NCBI GenBank assembly: GCA_030526175.1
Contig: JAUNDJ010000006.1
Location: 1 to 43,581, forward strand
DNA from: Bacillota bacterium
GTDB taxonomy: Bacteria; Bacillota_I; Bacilli_A; Erysipelotrichales; Erysipelotrichaceae
Reading direction: 5' to 3'
DNA length: 43,581 bases
Shown here: positions 24,034 to 32,566 of the stretch, one piece after another
How the letters are laid out: each line of letters begins with the position of its first letter
Numbering within the stretch: position 1 is the first letter of the stretch
Made by a program: the position numbers and the translations under genes
The notes under the pieces: model-generated
Database searches by the model: none
The model's input: only the letters and a program-made list of their open reading frames with translations
Told to the model about the DNA's origin: nothing

Positions 24034-25957
24034 CTTTTCTGCAAAAAGCCAAAAACGCTTTGTCATCCAAAGGCCTTGAACAATAATAGCCTTGTAAATA
24101 ATCAACATGAAACGACCTTAATAATTCCCACTCATTTTCTGTTTCAATTCCTTCGGACACAATCGTATATCCTAAGCGATGGAAGGTATCGACCAAACGT
24201 TTATAAAAAATATAGATTTTCTCTTCGGATTCAATATCTTTTAGTAGAGAACGACCGATTTTAATCGTTTCGAAAGGAAGAGACAAAACACTATACATAC
24301 TAGAATACCCTGTTCCAAAATCGTCCAAAATCAAACGTATTCCATAATTCTTTAATTTATCAACAACTCTGTCTACTTCTTTCGAATATTTCAATGAGAT
24401 TTGTTCTGTAATTTCAAATTTAAACTTAGAAAAATCAAGTTTTGACTTCTCAATACATTGAATAAGAAAATTTATATGCTCCTCATCCATTAATTCAACT
24501 GGCGATACATTGTATTTTATATGATCCAAATAAAGATATATATCTGGATTTTCTTGTAAAAATTCAATTAGATTCTCAAACTGCATTTTTGAAATCTTTT
24601 TTTGCAACCCTTTTTCATTTGCGATTTTGAAAACCAGTTCAGTATTCAATTGTCCTAGTTTAGGATGAAAAAGACGCGTTAACGCTTCTGCCGAATCGTA
24701 TTTTCCCGTATTCAGCGAATAGATTGGCTGATAATAAATTGAAAACAAATTTTTATCCACTGCTTCTGTTATATAGGATTCAATAGATAAATACCATTCA
24801 TAACCTTTTCTTGTTTTTATCGTATCCTCTAAATAATAAAATCCTTTTTCTTTGTGGATGGATTGTGATAAATATTCAATATAGTCAATTAAAGCATCCG
24901 GGTTTGTAAAAGATGATAAGTCTTCCATCTGAATAAGCAAACTATCCAAAGGAATATCGCCCTCCGACTCTTTTTTCAAAAACTGAGTAATCTCCTCTTT
25001 TCGCAATTTATATGTATTTCGATCTGTGCAACAGACTAAAAAACGATTTCCTTTAATACGGAAGGAATACGAGGCACTCCGCTTTTTATAATCAATATGT
25101 TTTGCGACTTTTTTAAGTAGGACATCGCCATAATATATACCATAGATTTTATTAAAATCTTTCAGATTGTATAGATCAATCACTAGAAGATACATACGCT
25201 TCTTTTCTTTTTCTATTAAATAATACAAAGCAGGAAACTGACTATTATCCAACATATTCGTTAATTGATCGATAGAATACTCTGGATTGTTTGTATTTAA
25301 ATAGAACAAAAAGATCCCTAAGGATAATCCCAATCCGGTTGTCAATAAATCCGGTCTTTTAAATTGAACAAACACAAAAAAAAGAATTATAAAGACGAAT
25401 TCCCAAATGGTAATAAAATTTTTCTTACCAATTTGTTTAAAAAAAAGTATACTGCCAAAACCAGCCATAAGCAAATACACGAAACAATATATATACACAA
25501 GATGGTAATATGGACCTATGATATAATTTCCAAATGCATCTACACTATAAATGTAACCAAAAAATGGATTCACAACCATAAATAGAACACCTATAAAAGT
25601 AACAGTGCTTATACAAATAACCATTTTCTTAATTTGTTTATCACTGTTTTCTTGCAATGAATACGTATAAACAAGAAAGAAATAAGGGAATAAAATCTGT
25701 AACACATAAAAGAATACCAGGCTTATGTTTAATATCCCAGTTGTGGTAGGACTTGGATTTTCAATCATAAAAGAAACAAAAATGTCTAGAATGATATCCA
25801 ATAATCCTAAACTATAAATGATTCGAAATAATAAGTTGTTATTTGTCCGTATTTGTTTATTTTGACTATAATGAACACCTAACACGAGTAAAAATATTAA
25901 AGCTGTAAAAAGATATGCAAAATTATATTTCACAATAATTCTCCCGTCCAATTCCAT
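24023..25957 (-). CDS. Membrane-bound degenerate-GGDEF / EAL-domain protein
   Basis: About seven hydrophobic segments fill residues 12-220. A GGDEF-like domain follows (about 250-375) whose active-site loop reads R-I-K-G-N-R-F instead of RxGGDEF, so it should not make c-di-GMP. The EAL domain (about 390-640) keeps its active residues: SAEALTRL (424-426), NVSP, EITE, DDFGTGYSS (545-553), the Lys of TIKIGRS, SEGIETE and LQGYYCSRPL. This predicts a c-di-GMP phosphodiesterase sensing something at the membrane. The start is uncertain: ATG at 25957 has AAAGGAG 10 bases upstream, but a TATAAT overlaps it, and GTG at 25933 with GGGAG 7 bases before it is an alternative. Divergent from a lipoprotein gene. 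Confidence 0.88.
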   Translation of the reverse strand: MELDGRIIVKYNFAYLFTALIFLLVLGVHYSQNKQIRTNNNLLFRIIYSLGLLDIILDIFVSFMIENPSPTTTGILNISLVFFYVLQILFPYFFLVYTYSLQENSDKQIKKMVICISTVTFIGVLFMVVNPFFGYIYSVDAFGNYIIGPYYHLVYIYCFVYLLMAGFGSILFFKQIGKKNFITIWEFVFIILFFVFVQFKRPDLLTTGLGLSLGIFLFYLNTNNPEYSIDQLTNMLDNSQFPALYYLIEKEKKRMYLLVIDLYNLKDFNKIYGIYYGDVLLKKVAKHIDYKKRSASYSFRIKGNRFLVCCTDRNTYKLRKEEITQFLKKESEGDIPLDSLLIQMEDLSSFTNPDALIDYIEYLSQSIHKEKGFYYLEDTIKTRKGYEWYLSIESYITEAVDKNLFSIYYQPIYSLNTGKYDSAEALTRLFHPKLGQLNTELVFKIANEKGLQKKISKMQFENLIEFLQENPDIYLYLDHIKYNVSPVELMDEEHINFLIQCIEKSKLDFSKFKFEITEQISLKYSKEVDRVVDKLKNYGIRLILDDFGTGYSSMYSVLSLPFETIKIGRSLLKDIESEEKIYIFYKRLVDTFHRLGYTIVSEGIETENEWELLRSFHVDYLQGYYCSRPLDDKAFLAFCRKENS

Positions 25958-25962
25958 TATAC
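25957..25962 (-). promoter_or_regulatory. Possible -10 (TATAAT) for the EAL gene
   Basis: TATAAT overlaps the first possible ATG. If used, transcription would start near 25950 and translation would need the GTG at 25933, which has GGGAG seven bases upstream. The -35 is poor, hence low confidence. Confidence 0.35.
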
Positions 25963-25985
25963 TACTTCTCCTTTAAAAAACCACT

Positions 25986-26015
25986 TTGACTTTTTTTGAG
26001 AAAAGAATATATTAT
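25986..26015 (+). promoter_or_regulatory. Promoter for the plus-strand lipoprotein gene
   Basis: -35 TTGACT (25986-25991) is followed at 16-18 bases by TATATT (26008-26013) or TATTAT (26010-26015). AAAGGAG and the ATG at 26040 follow at normal distances. Confidence 0.75.
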
Positions 26016-26039
26016 AAACATTCGAAAAGGAGACCAATT

Positions 26040-27419
26040 ATGCAGTTAAAAAAAATTATTCTCTTTTCTTTATCCATCTTCCTTTTATGTGGATGTGCTA
26101 ACAAGATTACTTACGAAAATACCATTGCTCAACTTAGTGAAGATGCTTCGACAAACAAACAAGCATACACACTAATTCATGATTCTATCGAAAAACTAAA
26201 CGAACTAGATTCCTATTCTTATACAATAAACAATTTGTCTTACAACCCTATTTTTGAATATCCTATGCGAATTGAACAAGCAAAGTATAAAATTCAAAAC
26301 GAGCAAGAAAAGTATTCGGGCGTGGGATTGATCAAGACATTTCAGACCGATTTTTCTATGGAAGATGAGTCAGATAAAGCCGTTAACACATATTCTTTTG
26401 AAAACTCAAAAACAAATCAAAAAATGACAGACGAATATAGCAACGGTTTTGCTTGTCAGATAGATTGTACAACGACCATTGACAAAGACAATCCTAGCCA
26501 TCGATATCTTCTCTCTCCAAAAGAAGAACTGTTTAATTCCTTTATTGGGGAAAAATATGGTTTTTATGAAGCCGTTTCTTTAGCAGAATACGAACAAAGT
26601 GCAGATTTAAAAGAAATATATAAAACTAAAAAGAATTACTTACAGTCGTTTATTAACGAAAAGATTGATACTTGGCAAGATACAGTCATCTACTTAGAAG
26701 AAGAGCAAACCAAAATTTATTATAAAGTCGAAATAGAACTTGGAGAATCTTATTTACAAAACGTATTATCAAAGTTGACTGATGAAGATGACTGCCAAAC
26801 TATTCAAAAACAGCTAAGTGGTGATATGCCATTTATTCAAAAAATACAAAGAGAAGATACCATTACAATTGATGAAAATGGATTTTTGTCCAGTCGAGAA
26901 CAGAACTATACAATTTTTACTTCCGAAAACAAAACGTATTCTTATCAAAGCGAAGACGTCATAGACATTACTCCAGTATATAGCTATGTTTTTTCATATA
27001 ATGAAATTTCTGTAAATGAATATACGGAACTACTTTCTGGAACATATATCTTACAAAACGAATATGGAAGTGAAAGACGACTTGTTTTCTCGAATACAAC
27101 TGTCATTATTGAAGAGGCAGAACGATCTCAATTTGGAACCTATACACTAAAAGATGGACAATTGAAAATTATAATCTTAGATTTTTCAGGAAATGTATTA
27201 TGTACCGAAAAATACAAGGTATCTTCTGATTATCAATTCTTAATTGACGAAAATAACAATTACTACAATTACTATTCACCACCAATCGAAGAAGAAGAAG
27301 AGTATTTTGAAGAGCCTGGAGAGGAAGAAATAATTGAAGAAGATTCCGACAATATCATTGAAGATATTCCGGATGAGATTCCCGATGTAGAAGAAACAGA
27401 AAAAGGAGAATTACAATAA
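26040..27419 (+). CDS. Uncharacterised lipoprotein with an acidic tail
   Basis: A lipoprotein signal peptide (KKIILFSLSIFLLCGC, modified Cys19) predicts attachment to the outer membrane face. The mature part (about 440 residues) alternates helical and beta-rich segments; no domain is recognised. Residues near 340-400 resemble a small lipocalin-like or META-like barrel (GTYILQNEYGSERRLVFSN ... FGTYTLKDGQLKI), but this is only a pattern impression. The last 45 residues are almost all Glu/Asp/Ile/Pro. ATG at 26040 is chosen over an upstream ATG because the latter overlaps the -35 and AAAGGAG sits 7 bases before 26040. Single-gene unit, divergent from the EAL gene. Confidence 0.82.
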   Translation: MQLKKIILFSLSIFLLCGCANKITYENTIAQLSEDASTNKQAYTLIHDSIEKLNELDSYSYTINNLSYNPIFEYPMRIEQAKYKIQNEQEKYSGVGLIKTFQTDFSMEDESDKAVNTYSFENSKTNQKMTDEYSNGFACQIDCTTTIDKDNPSHRYLLSPKEELFNSFIGEKYGFYEAVSLAEYEQSADLKEIYKTKKNYLQSFINEKIDTWQDTVIYLEEEQTKIYYKVEIELGESYLQNVLSKLTDEDDCQTIQKQLSGDMPFIQKIQREDTITIDENGFLSSREQNYTIFTSENKTYSYQSEDVIDITPVYSYVFSYNEISVNEYTELLSGTYILQNEYGSERRLVFSNTTVIIEEAERSQFGTYTLKDGQLKIIILDFSGNVLCTEKYKVSSDYQFLIDENNNYYNYYSPPIEEEEEYFEEPGEEEIIEEDSDNIIEDIPDEIPDVEETEKGELQ

Positions 27420-27432
27420 CTCTCCTTTTTTT
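27401..27432. terminator. Bidirectional terminator between the lipoprotein gene and spx
   Basis: AAAAGGAGA (27401-27409) pairs with TCTCCTTTT (27421-27429) around an 11-base loop that includes the lipoprotein TAA. T-runs follow on the plus strand (27426-27432) and more weakly on the minus strand, so both convergent genes can end here. Confidence 0.8.
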
Positions 27433-27868
27433 ACGTATTAATACGAACTTCTCTAATGCTTCCACATAACTCATAGTTTGGACAAGTATTATCGCAACAA
27501 CGAGCTAAATTTCTAACATTGCTAGAAACCATTTTTGTGATTTCGTCATCATCGTATCCTACCACAAAATTTTTTTCATTAATCATAATCGGTCTTTTCA
27601 TAATGGAAGGATTCTTTTGAATCAGTTCAATCAATTCTTCAATTGTATAATCTTCAATATCTTTATTTAAAGACTGAAAAGCTTTAGAACGTACCGAAAT
27701 AATATCATCGGTTCCATTTTCGCTACGAGACAAAATATATTTGATTTCGTTACCATCTAATAGAGTTGTGAAAATATTTTTTTCAACGAATTGTATTTCA
27801 TTTTCTTTAAGCCATTGTTTCGCTTTTCTACAACTAGCACATCCGGGAGAAGTATATAAAATTACCAT
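27431..27868 (-). CDS. spx: Spx-family transcriptional regulator with a Cys-rich C-terminal tail
   Basis: Spx binds the RNA polymerase alpha C-terminal domain and redirects transcription under thiol stress. Seen: the redox switch C10-A-S-C13 in LYTSPGCASCRKAKQWL, Gly52 in NGTDDIIS, and Arg92 in KRPIMINEKNFVVGYD, the residues used for alpha-CTD contact in B. subtilis. The final 25 residues differ from the usual Spx end: four cysteines at 124, 125, 129 and 135 (LARCC-x3-C-x5-C) may bind a metal or add a second redox sensor. 145 residues against about 131 in Bacillus. Own extended -10 promoter; AAAGGTGG before the ATG. Confidence 0.88.
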   Translation of the reverse strand: MVILYTSPGCASCRKAKQWLKENEIQFVEKNIFTTLLDGNEIKYILSRSENGTDDIISVRSKAFQSLNKDIEDYTIEELIELIQKNPSIMKRPIMINEKNFVVGYDDDEITKMVSSNVRNLARCCDNTCPNYELCGSIREVRINT

Positions 27869-27890
27869 AATATCCCACCTTTCGTGAATA

Positions 27891-27899
27891 TTATATCAA
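27891..27899 (-). promoter_or_regulatory. Extended -10 promoter (TGATATAAT) for spx
   Basis: A perfect TGA-TATAAT lies 22 bases before the spx ATG, in the 112-base gap shared with trpS. Confidence 0.7.
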
Positions 27900-27928
27900 A
27901 TTTTATAAAAAATCCATACTGAATTTAC

Positions 27929-27957
27929 TTGAGCTTTTGCCTAAATGAAAGTAAAAT
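27929..27957 (+). promoter_or_regulatory. Promoter for trpS
   Basis: TTGAGC (27929-27934), a 17-base spacer and TAAAAT (27952-27957) precede the trpS site GGAGG and its ATG at 27981. The implied leader is about 17 bases, so there is no room for a T-box. Confidence 0.7.
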
Positions 27958-27980
27958 AATTTCTATGGAGGAATTATCAT

Positions 27981-28970
27981 ATGGAAAGAATGTTAAGTGG
28001 AATTAAACCAACAGGACGTCTTCACCTTGGAAACTATATTGGAGCTATTCGTAACTTCGTTGCTTATCAAGATGAATATGAAATGTTTATCTTTATTGCC
28101 AACCAACATGCGATCACAATTCCTATTGAAGCAAAAGAATTAAGACAAAATACCAAAGATTTAATTGCGTTGTATATTGCGTGTGGATTAGATCCAGAAA
28201 AAGTAACTTTATTCTTACAAAGTGATGTGGTTGCGCATGCGCAATTAGGTTGGGTTATGACTTGTTTATCTTACATGGGTGAGATGCAACGTATGACACA
28301 ATATAAAGATAAAACCGCAAAAGGAGAAACGGGAGTAACTGCTGGATTATTTACATATCCATGCTTAATGGCAGCCGATATTTTATTATACGATCCAAAA
28401 TATGTACCAGTTGGAGTTGACCAAAAACAACACGTTGAATTAACTCGTAATTTAGCCGAACGTTTCAACAATCGTTATTCAGATACATTTGTTGTTCCTG
28501 AACCATTGGTAACTAAAGTTGGAGCAAAAGTATATTCTTTACAAAATCCTACAAAGAAAATGTCCAAGTCAGAAGAAAATCCAAAAGGAACTATTGACTT
28601 ATTGGATGATCCAGCAGCAGCTCGTAAAAAAATTATGTCTGCGGTTACGGATTCATTAGGAGAAATTCGTTTCGATCAAGAAAATCAACCAGGGATTGCG
28701 AACTTATTAACAATCCAATCAGCTCTAACAGGAGAAGAAATTGATTCTATCGTGAATCGTTATCAAGGAAAAGGTTACGGAGAATTCAAAAAGGAAGTTG
28801 GACAAACAGTATTTGACTTCTTAACAGATTTACAAGCGAAATACAAACATGTTCTTGAAAGTGGTATGGTAGATAAAGTTCTTAAAGAAGGTGCTGAAAA
28901 AGCTAGTTATATCGCAAATAAGAAAATTGCGAAAGTTTATCGTAAAATCGGTTTCAACATTACTAAGTAA
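27981..28970 (+). CDS. trpS: Tryptophanyl-tRNA synthetase
   Basis: A class I aminoacyl-tRNA synthetase charging tRNA-Trp. The HIGH-type motif is GRLHLGNYIG (about 12-21) and the KMSKS motif is KKMSKSEENP (about 193-202). The central segment GVDQKQHVELTRNLAERFN is typical. 329 residues, complete, one domain as in the short bacterial TrpRS. GGAGG is 9 bases before the ATG. Single-gene unit with its own promoter and terminator. Codon use is richer in GTT/CGT-type codons than the neighbours, fitting high expression. Confidence 0.97.
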   Translation: MERMLSGIKPTGRLHLGNYIGAIRNFVAYQDEYEMFIFIANQHAITIPIEAKELRQNTKDLIALYIACGLDPEKVTLFLQSDVVAHAQLGWVMTCLSYMGEMQRMTQYKDKTAKGETGVTAGLFTYPCLMAADILLYDPKYVPVGVDQKQHVELTRNLAERFNNRYSDTFVVPEPLVTKVGAKVYSLQNPTKKMSKSEENPKGTIDLLDDPAAARKKIMSAVTDSLGEIRFDQENQPGIANLLTIQSALTGEEIDSIVNRYQGKGYGEFKKEVGQTVFDFLTDLQAKYKHVLESGMVDKVLKEGAEKASYIANKKIAKVYRKIGFNITK

Positions 28971-28992
28971 GACTACGGTCTTACTTTTTTTT
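28965..28992 (+). terminator. Intrinsic terminator of trpS with a UNCG tetraloop
   Basis: AAGTAAGAC (28965-28973) pairs with GTCTTACTT (28978-28986) around TACG, a C(UACG)G loop of the very stable UNCG class, followed by eight Ts. The trpS TAA lies in the left arm. Confidence 0.9.
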
Positions 28993-28999
28993 GAGAATT

Positions 29000-29024
29000 A
29001 AAAAAGTGAAGCATACGCTTCACT
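29000..29024 (-). terminator. Intrinsic terminator of mraY-murD-uppP
   Basis: AGTGAAGC/GCTTCACT (29005-29012 with 29017-29024) form a perfect 8-bp stem with a 4-base loop, followed on the minus strand by five Ts. The uppP TAG overlaps the stem. Confidence 0.85.
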
Positions 29025-29859
29025 AAAGTACATAAAAGAAAATCAATACAATAATTCCTAAAACAATTCGATATTTCCCAAAAATGGTAAAGTCATGAGA
29101 ACGAACATATTGAAGTAACCGACGAATCGCAACCAAACTGACTACAAAAGCGACAGCCGTACCCAATAATAATAAGAAAATTTGTCCAAAACTGAAAAAA
29201 CCGTAATTCTTAAAATATTTTAAAATTTTCAAAGCACTAGCACCAGCCATTACAGGAATAGCTAAAAAGAAAGAATACTCACTCGATACCTTTCTTGTAC
29301 ATCCGCAAAACAAACCACCAAGAATAGTTGCTCCACTACGTGAGGTACCTGGAATCAATGCTAAACATTGGAAAAATCCAATTTTTAAGCTCGTTAGATA
29401 ATCCAATTCTTCGACACTAGTGATTGTAGGCTTTTTGGGATGTTTTTCTACTACAATGAAAATAATTCCATATCCAATCAACGTAATTGAGATCACAAAT
29501 GCGGTTGATAATACACTATCAATCAAATCGTCTAATAATAAGCCAAACACCAAGGCTGGTAAAACACCCACAATAACTTTAGACCATAAAAGAAAAGTGT
29601 TCTTTGTTTTTTCAGGTGTATTGTTTTTATGCCAAGGCCATAATTTTTGAAAATACAGAACCAATACCGCAATTATTGAACCAAATTGAATCACAACTTT
29701 AAAAACATCAAAAAACTCTTGTGGATTTAATGGAAAAAAAGTCGAAAACAAAATCAAGTGCCCAGTACTACTTACCGGTAACCATTCAGTGATTCCTTGT
29801 ACAATCCCTAAAATAATCGTTTTAAAAATATCATATAAAAAAGATACGAATGCAGCCAT
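29023..29859 (-). CDS. uppP: Undecaprenyl-diphosphatase (BacA/UppP)
   Basis: A polytopic membrane enzyme that dephosphorylates undecaprenyl diphosphate so the carrier can be reused for wall synthesis; excess gives bacitracin resistance in other bacteria. Both family motifs are present: GIVQGITEWLPVSSTGHL (about 18-35, with the essential Glu) and LALIPGTSRSGATI (about 163-176, with the Arg). 278 residues with about eight membrane segments. It lies two bases after murD with a strong AAAGGAG site, so the operon makes lipid I (MraY), its precursor (MurD) and the carrier (UppP) together. Confidence 0.96.
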   Translation of the reverse strand: MAAFVSFLYDIFKTIILGIVQGITEWLPVSSTGHLILFSTFFPLNPQEFFDVFKVVIQFGSIIAVLVLYFQKLWPWHKNNTPEKTKNTFLLWSKVIVGVLPALVFGLLLDDLIDSVLSTAFVISITLIGYGIIFIVVEKHPKKPTITSVEELDYLTSLKIGFFQCLALIPGTSRSGATILGGLFCGCTRKVSSEYSFFLAIPVMAGASALKILKYFKNYGFFSFGQIFLLLLGTAVAFVVSLVAIRRLLQYVRSHDFTIFGKYRIVLGIIVLIFFYVL

Positions 29860-29861
29860 GT

Positions 29862-31178
29862 TTATCTCCTTTGATCAATATAGTTGTGTACTAATTCTTT
29901 GAAAATTTGTCCACGAACTTCATAGTTTTTAAATTGGTCAAAGCTAGAACAAGCTGGACTTAATAAAATAACATCTCCTTCTTGTGCCACTTCGATAGCT
30001 TTCATTAATGCTTCTTCCATAGTCTCGCAAGAAGTTTGATTTGTGAAAATTGGTTTAAAATAATCTTTTGTTTGTCCAAACGAAAAACAGTGTTTTACTT
30101 TATTGTCGTATTGTGACATATCATCAAAAGAAATGTGTTTATCCTTACCACCACATAGTAAAATAACATTCTTTTCAAAAGCCGATAATGCAGCGCATGC
30201 ACTATGTGTATTTGTCGCTTTTGTATCGTTATAGAAACGAACACCATTATATGTATCTACATATTCAATACGGTGTTCTACTCCTTTAAAGTTCTTAATA
30301 ACTGTTTGAATATCTTCTAAAGAAACTCCCATTTTGTAAGCCATACAAGCTGCCATCATCGCATTCCCACAGTTGAAGCTTCCGACAATTTTTAAATCTG
30401 AAACTTTAAATAATGGAACTTCTTTAAAGTAAGCATATTCGCCATCTACAAAAAGGTCCACATCTTTTCTTACTAGTGAAAAATCAATCACTTCACAAGG
30501 AATGTTTTGCGCATATTTTAAGATAAGTGGATCGTCTACATTACGAATAAACGCATCTTCTTTAGAACAATTTTTATAAATGAACATTTTTGATTCATAA
30601 TATTCTTCAATTGTATCCATATAATCCAAGTGATCTGGTGCTAGATTTGAAACTGTTGAAATAGTTGGTTTAAATGTATCGCAACCTAACAATTGGAAGT
30701 TACTTAATTCCAATGCAACAGAAATATCTTTTCCATCATTGTGTAAAGCACATTCACACAAAGGCGTACCAATATTTCCTGCAACTAAAGCTTTTTGTGA
30801 CGCACTTAACATTTCATATAACAAGGTTGTGATTGTAGTTTTACCATCCGTACCTGTAATGGCTCCATAAGAAAAATTAGGAGCAAAGCGATATCCGATT
30901 TCAATTTCTGTATAAATTGGTGTCCCTTTTTCAACAAAATATTTTACTAAAGGAGCACGATAAGGAATGCCTGGATTCTTAACAATGAATTCCCAAGCTT
31001 CTTCTTTTAACCAATCTGGATGTCCTCCATCTACCACTTGGATTCCTAAACTAGTTAATTCTTCTTTTTGTGCTACTTCTTTCATATCCGTTAACACAAC
31101 TTCATAATTTTCTTTTTTTAATAATTTTGCAGCAGCGACTCCACTACGAGCTGCTCCAATGACTAATACTTTTGCCAT
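29862..31178 (-). CDS. murD: UDP-N-acetylmuramoyl-L-alanine--D-glutamate ligase
   Basis: Cytoplasmic Mur ligase adding D-glutamate to UDP-MurNAc-L-Ala. Seen: N-terminal Rossmann-like VIGAARSGVAAAKLL, the P-loop ITGTDGKTTITTLL (about 108-121), SNLAPDHLDYMDT, and YNDTKATNTHS in the C-terminal half. 438 residues, complete. It follows mraY by one base; the site before its ATG is only GGGGG, so coupling to mraY probably matters. murG, ftsW and murB, usually nearby in the dcw cluster, are not here. Confidence 0.96.
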   Translation of the reverse strand: MAKVLVIGAARSGVAAAKLLKKENYEVVLTDMKEVAQKEELTSLGIQVVDGGHPDWLKEEAWEFIVKNPGIPYRAPLVKYFVEKGTPIYTEIEIGYRFAPNFSYGAITGTDGKTTITTLLYEMLSASQKALVAGNIGTPLCECALHNDGKDISVALELSNFQLLGCDTFKPTISTVSNLAPDHLDYMDTIEEYYESKMFIYKNCSKEDAFIRNVDDPLILKYAQNIPCEVIDFSLVRKDVDLFVDGEYAYFKEVPLFKVSDLKIVGSFNCGNAMMAACMAYKMGVSLEDIQTVIKNFKGVEHRIEYVDTYNGVRFYNDTKATNTHSACAALSAFEKNVILLCGGKDKHISFDDMSQYDNKVKHCFSFGQTKDYFKPIFTNQTSCETMEEALMKAIEVAQEGDVILLSPACSSFDQFKNYEVRGQIFKELVHNYIDQRR

Positions 31179-31179
31179 A

Positions 31180-32166
31180 TTACATTACCCCCAACATCAA
31201 TCCTAATGCAGCTAATATAGCACCAACTAAATAAAATGTTTTTACTACTTTGATTTCTGACCATCCAGACTTTTCAAAGTGGTGGTGTAAAGGTGCCATT
31301 TTAAAGAAGCGTTTTCCCGTTTTACGATAATATGTCACTTGGATCATTGTACTTAATACTTCCGCTACAAAGACCCCACCGATTAACACTAATAAGATTT
31401 CTTGTTTTAAAATCATCGCAATAGCAGCAATCAAACCACCTAACGCCAACGAACCAGTATCTCCCATAAAGATTTTTGCAGGATACTTATTAAATTTTAA
31501 ATATCCTAATAAAGCAGCTTCTACGCAACAAATAAACACTACAATGCTCATAGTTTGTTGAACCAAGGCAAATACTAAAAATGGTATTAAGGCAATGCAC
31601 ATTAATCCAGCACATAAACCATCTACTCCATCTGTGATATTCACGGCATTGCTTTCGGCAGTAAACATGATAAAAATTAAAACAAAATATAAAATACCAA
31701 TAGGAATATATGCATTAATTACGGGAATGAATAAAGTCGTATCCATATTTTGCGAGTATAATGCATAGAAAACAACCGCCAGTACACTTTGCATCGCAAA
31801 TTTATAAGCGGGTTTTAATCCCGTGTTATCTTTTTTTACAACGATAATATAATCGTCAATGAACCCAATAAGACCATATCCAGCAAAAGCCAGCATGACT
31901 ACTACGACATGGAAATCCATAACCGCTAATCTAGCTAAGCATAAAATGATATATACCAAGATTGGAGCAATGATAAATGCCATCCCTCCCATAGTTGGTG
32001 TTCCATTCTTTTTAATATGTGTTTCTAAAAAATTTTCTTCGTGTCGTTCTGTTTGACCAAATTTAATAGCATGCAAGTAATCGATTAATCTTGGCATACT
32101 TAGTACGACTAGGCCATATGTAATCACAAATCCAACAAAAATTCCAATAATTGTTATTAAATTCAT
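31180..32166 (-). CDS. mraY: Phospho-N-acetylmuramoyl-pentapeptide-transferase
   Basis: An integral membrane enzyme that moves phospho-MurNAc-pentapeptide onto undecaprenyl phosphate, forming lipid I. Conserved elements: GTPTMGGMAFI, IDDYIIVVKKDNTGLK with the metal-binding aspartates, NAVNITDGVDGL, MGDTGSLALGG and PLHHHFE. About ten hydrophobic segments across 328 residues. GAGAGGAAG before the ATG. First gene of mraY-murD-uppP. Confidence 0.97.
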   Translation of the reverse strand: MNLITIIGIFVGFVITYGLVVLSMPRLIDYLHAIKFGQTERHEENFLETHIKKNGTPTMGGMAFIIAPILVYIILCLARLAVMDFHVVVVMLAFAGYGLIGFIDDYIIVVKKDNTGLKPAYKFAMQSVLAVVFYALYSQNMDTTLFIPVINAYIPIGILYFVLIFIMFTAESNAVNITDGVDGLCAGLMCIALIPFLVFALVQQTMSIVVFICCVEAALLGYLKFNKYPAKIFMGDTGSLALGGLIAAIAMILKQEILLVLIGGVFVAEVLSTMIQVTYYRKTGKRFFKMAPLHHHFEKSGWSEIKVVKTFYLVGAILAALGLMLGVM

Positions 32167-32192
32167 ATAATCTTCCTCTCTAGCACTTCCTA

Positions 32193-32201
32193 ATTATAGC
32201 A
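32193..32201 (-). promoter_or_regulatory. Extended -10 promoter (TGCTATAAT) for mraY-murD-uppP
   Basis: A perfect TGC-TATAAT lies 27 bases before the mraY ATG. A second TATAAT immediately upstream (32201-32206) overlaps it by one base and could be an alternative start site. Confidence 0.7.
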
Positions 32202-32235
32202 TTATACAACTTCTTAAACAAACTTAAATTTGTAC

Positions 32236-32264
32236 TTGAAAAAATTTTTTTCGAATGCTATTAT
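32236..32264 (+). promoter_or_regulatory. Strong promoter for rpmB
   Basis: TTGAAA (32236-32241), a 17-base spacer ending in TGC, then TATTAT (32259-32264): a good -35 plus an extended -10. It predicts a leader of about 50 bases before the rpmB ATG, with AAAGGAGG at 32306-32313. Confidence 0.8.
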
Positions 32265-32320
32265 ATATGAGCGATTGTAAAAACAGTTGTGATAAGTTTT
32301 TTAAAAAGGAGGACAGAAAC

Positions 32321-32512
32321 ATGTCAAAAGTATGTGCGGTATCTGGTAGAGGTCCTTTATCTGGAAACAGACGTTCTCACTCATTACGTGCTACACGTCA
32401 TAAATGGAATGTTAACCTACAAAAAGTTAAAGTTGTAGTTGATGGAAAACCTCAAACTATTCGTGTAAGTGCACGCGCCTTGAGAACTATGAAGAAAAAT
32501 AACGAATTTTAA
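32321..32512 (+). CDS. rpmB: Ribosomal protein L28 (bL28)
   Basis: A 63-residue large-subunit protein: MSKVCAVSGRGPLSGNRRSH start, then basic TRHKWNVNLQKVKV and the C-terminal IRVSARALRTMKK. The zinc-type CxxC pairs are reduced to a single cysteine, so it is the zinc-free form. The ATG at 32321 is chosen because AAAGGAGG is 7 bases upstream; the open frame extends further back only through the leader. It faces the tpk end of the prkC operon, the same arrangement as rpmB and thiN in B. subtilis. Confidence 0.96.
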   Translation: MSKVCAVSGRGPLSGNRRSHSLRATRHKWNVNLQKVKVVVDGKPQTIRVSARALRTMKKNNEF

Positions 32513-32528
32513 TCAAGGGGAAAATTCT

Positions 32529-32557
32529 GGAGCAGAGTAATCTGCTTCTTTTCTTTT
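32529..32557 (+). terminator. Intrinsic terminator of rpmB
   Basis: An 8-bp stem with one G-T pair (32529-32536 with 32541-32548) closes a GTAA loop. The following tail, TTTTCTTTTT, is T-rich. Confidence 0.75.
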
Positions 32558-32566
32558 TATTGCGAC

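Noticed and set aside
27869-27980. T-box riboswitch before trpS
   Set aside because: Only 112 bases separate spx and trpS, and the trpS promoter leaves a leader of about 17 bases; no T-box bulge or specifier structure fits.
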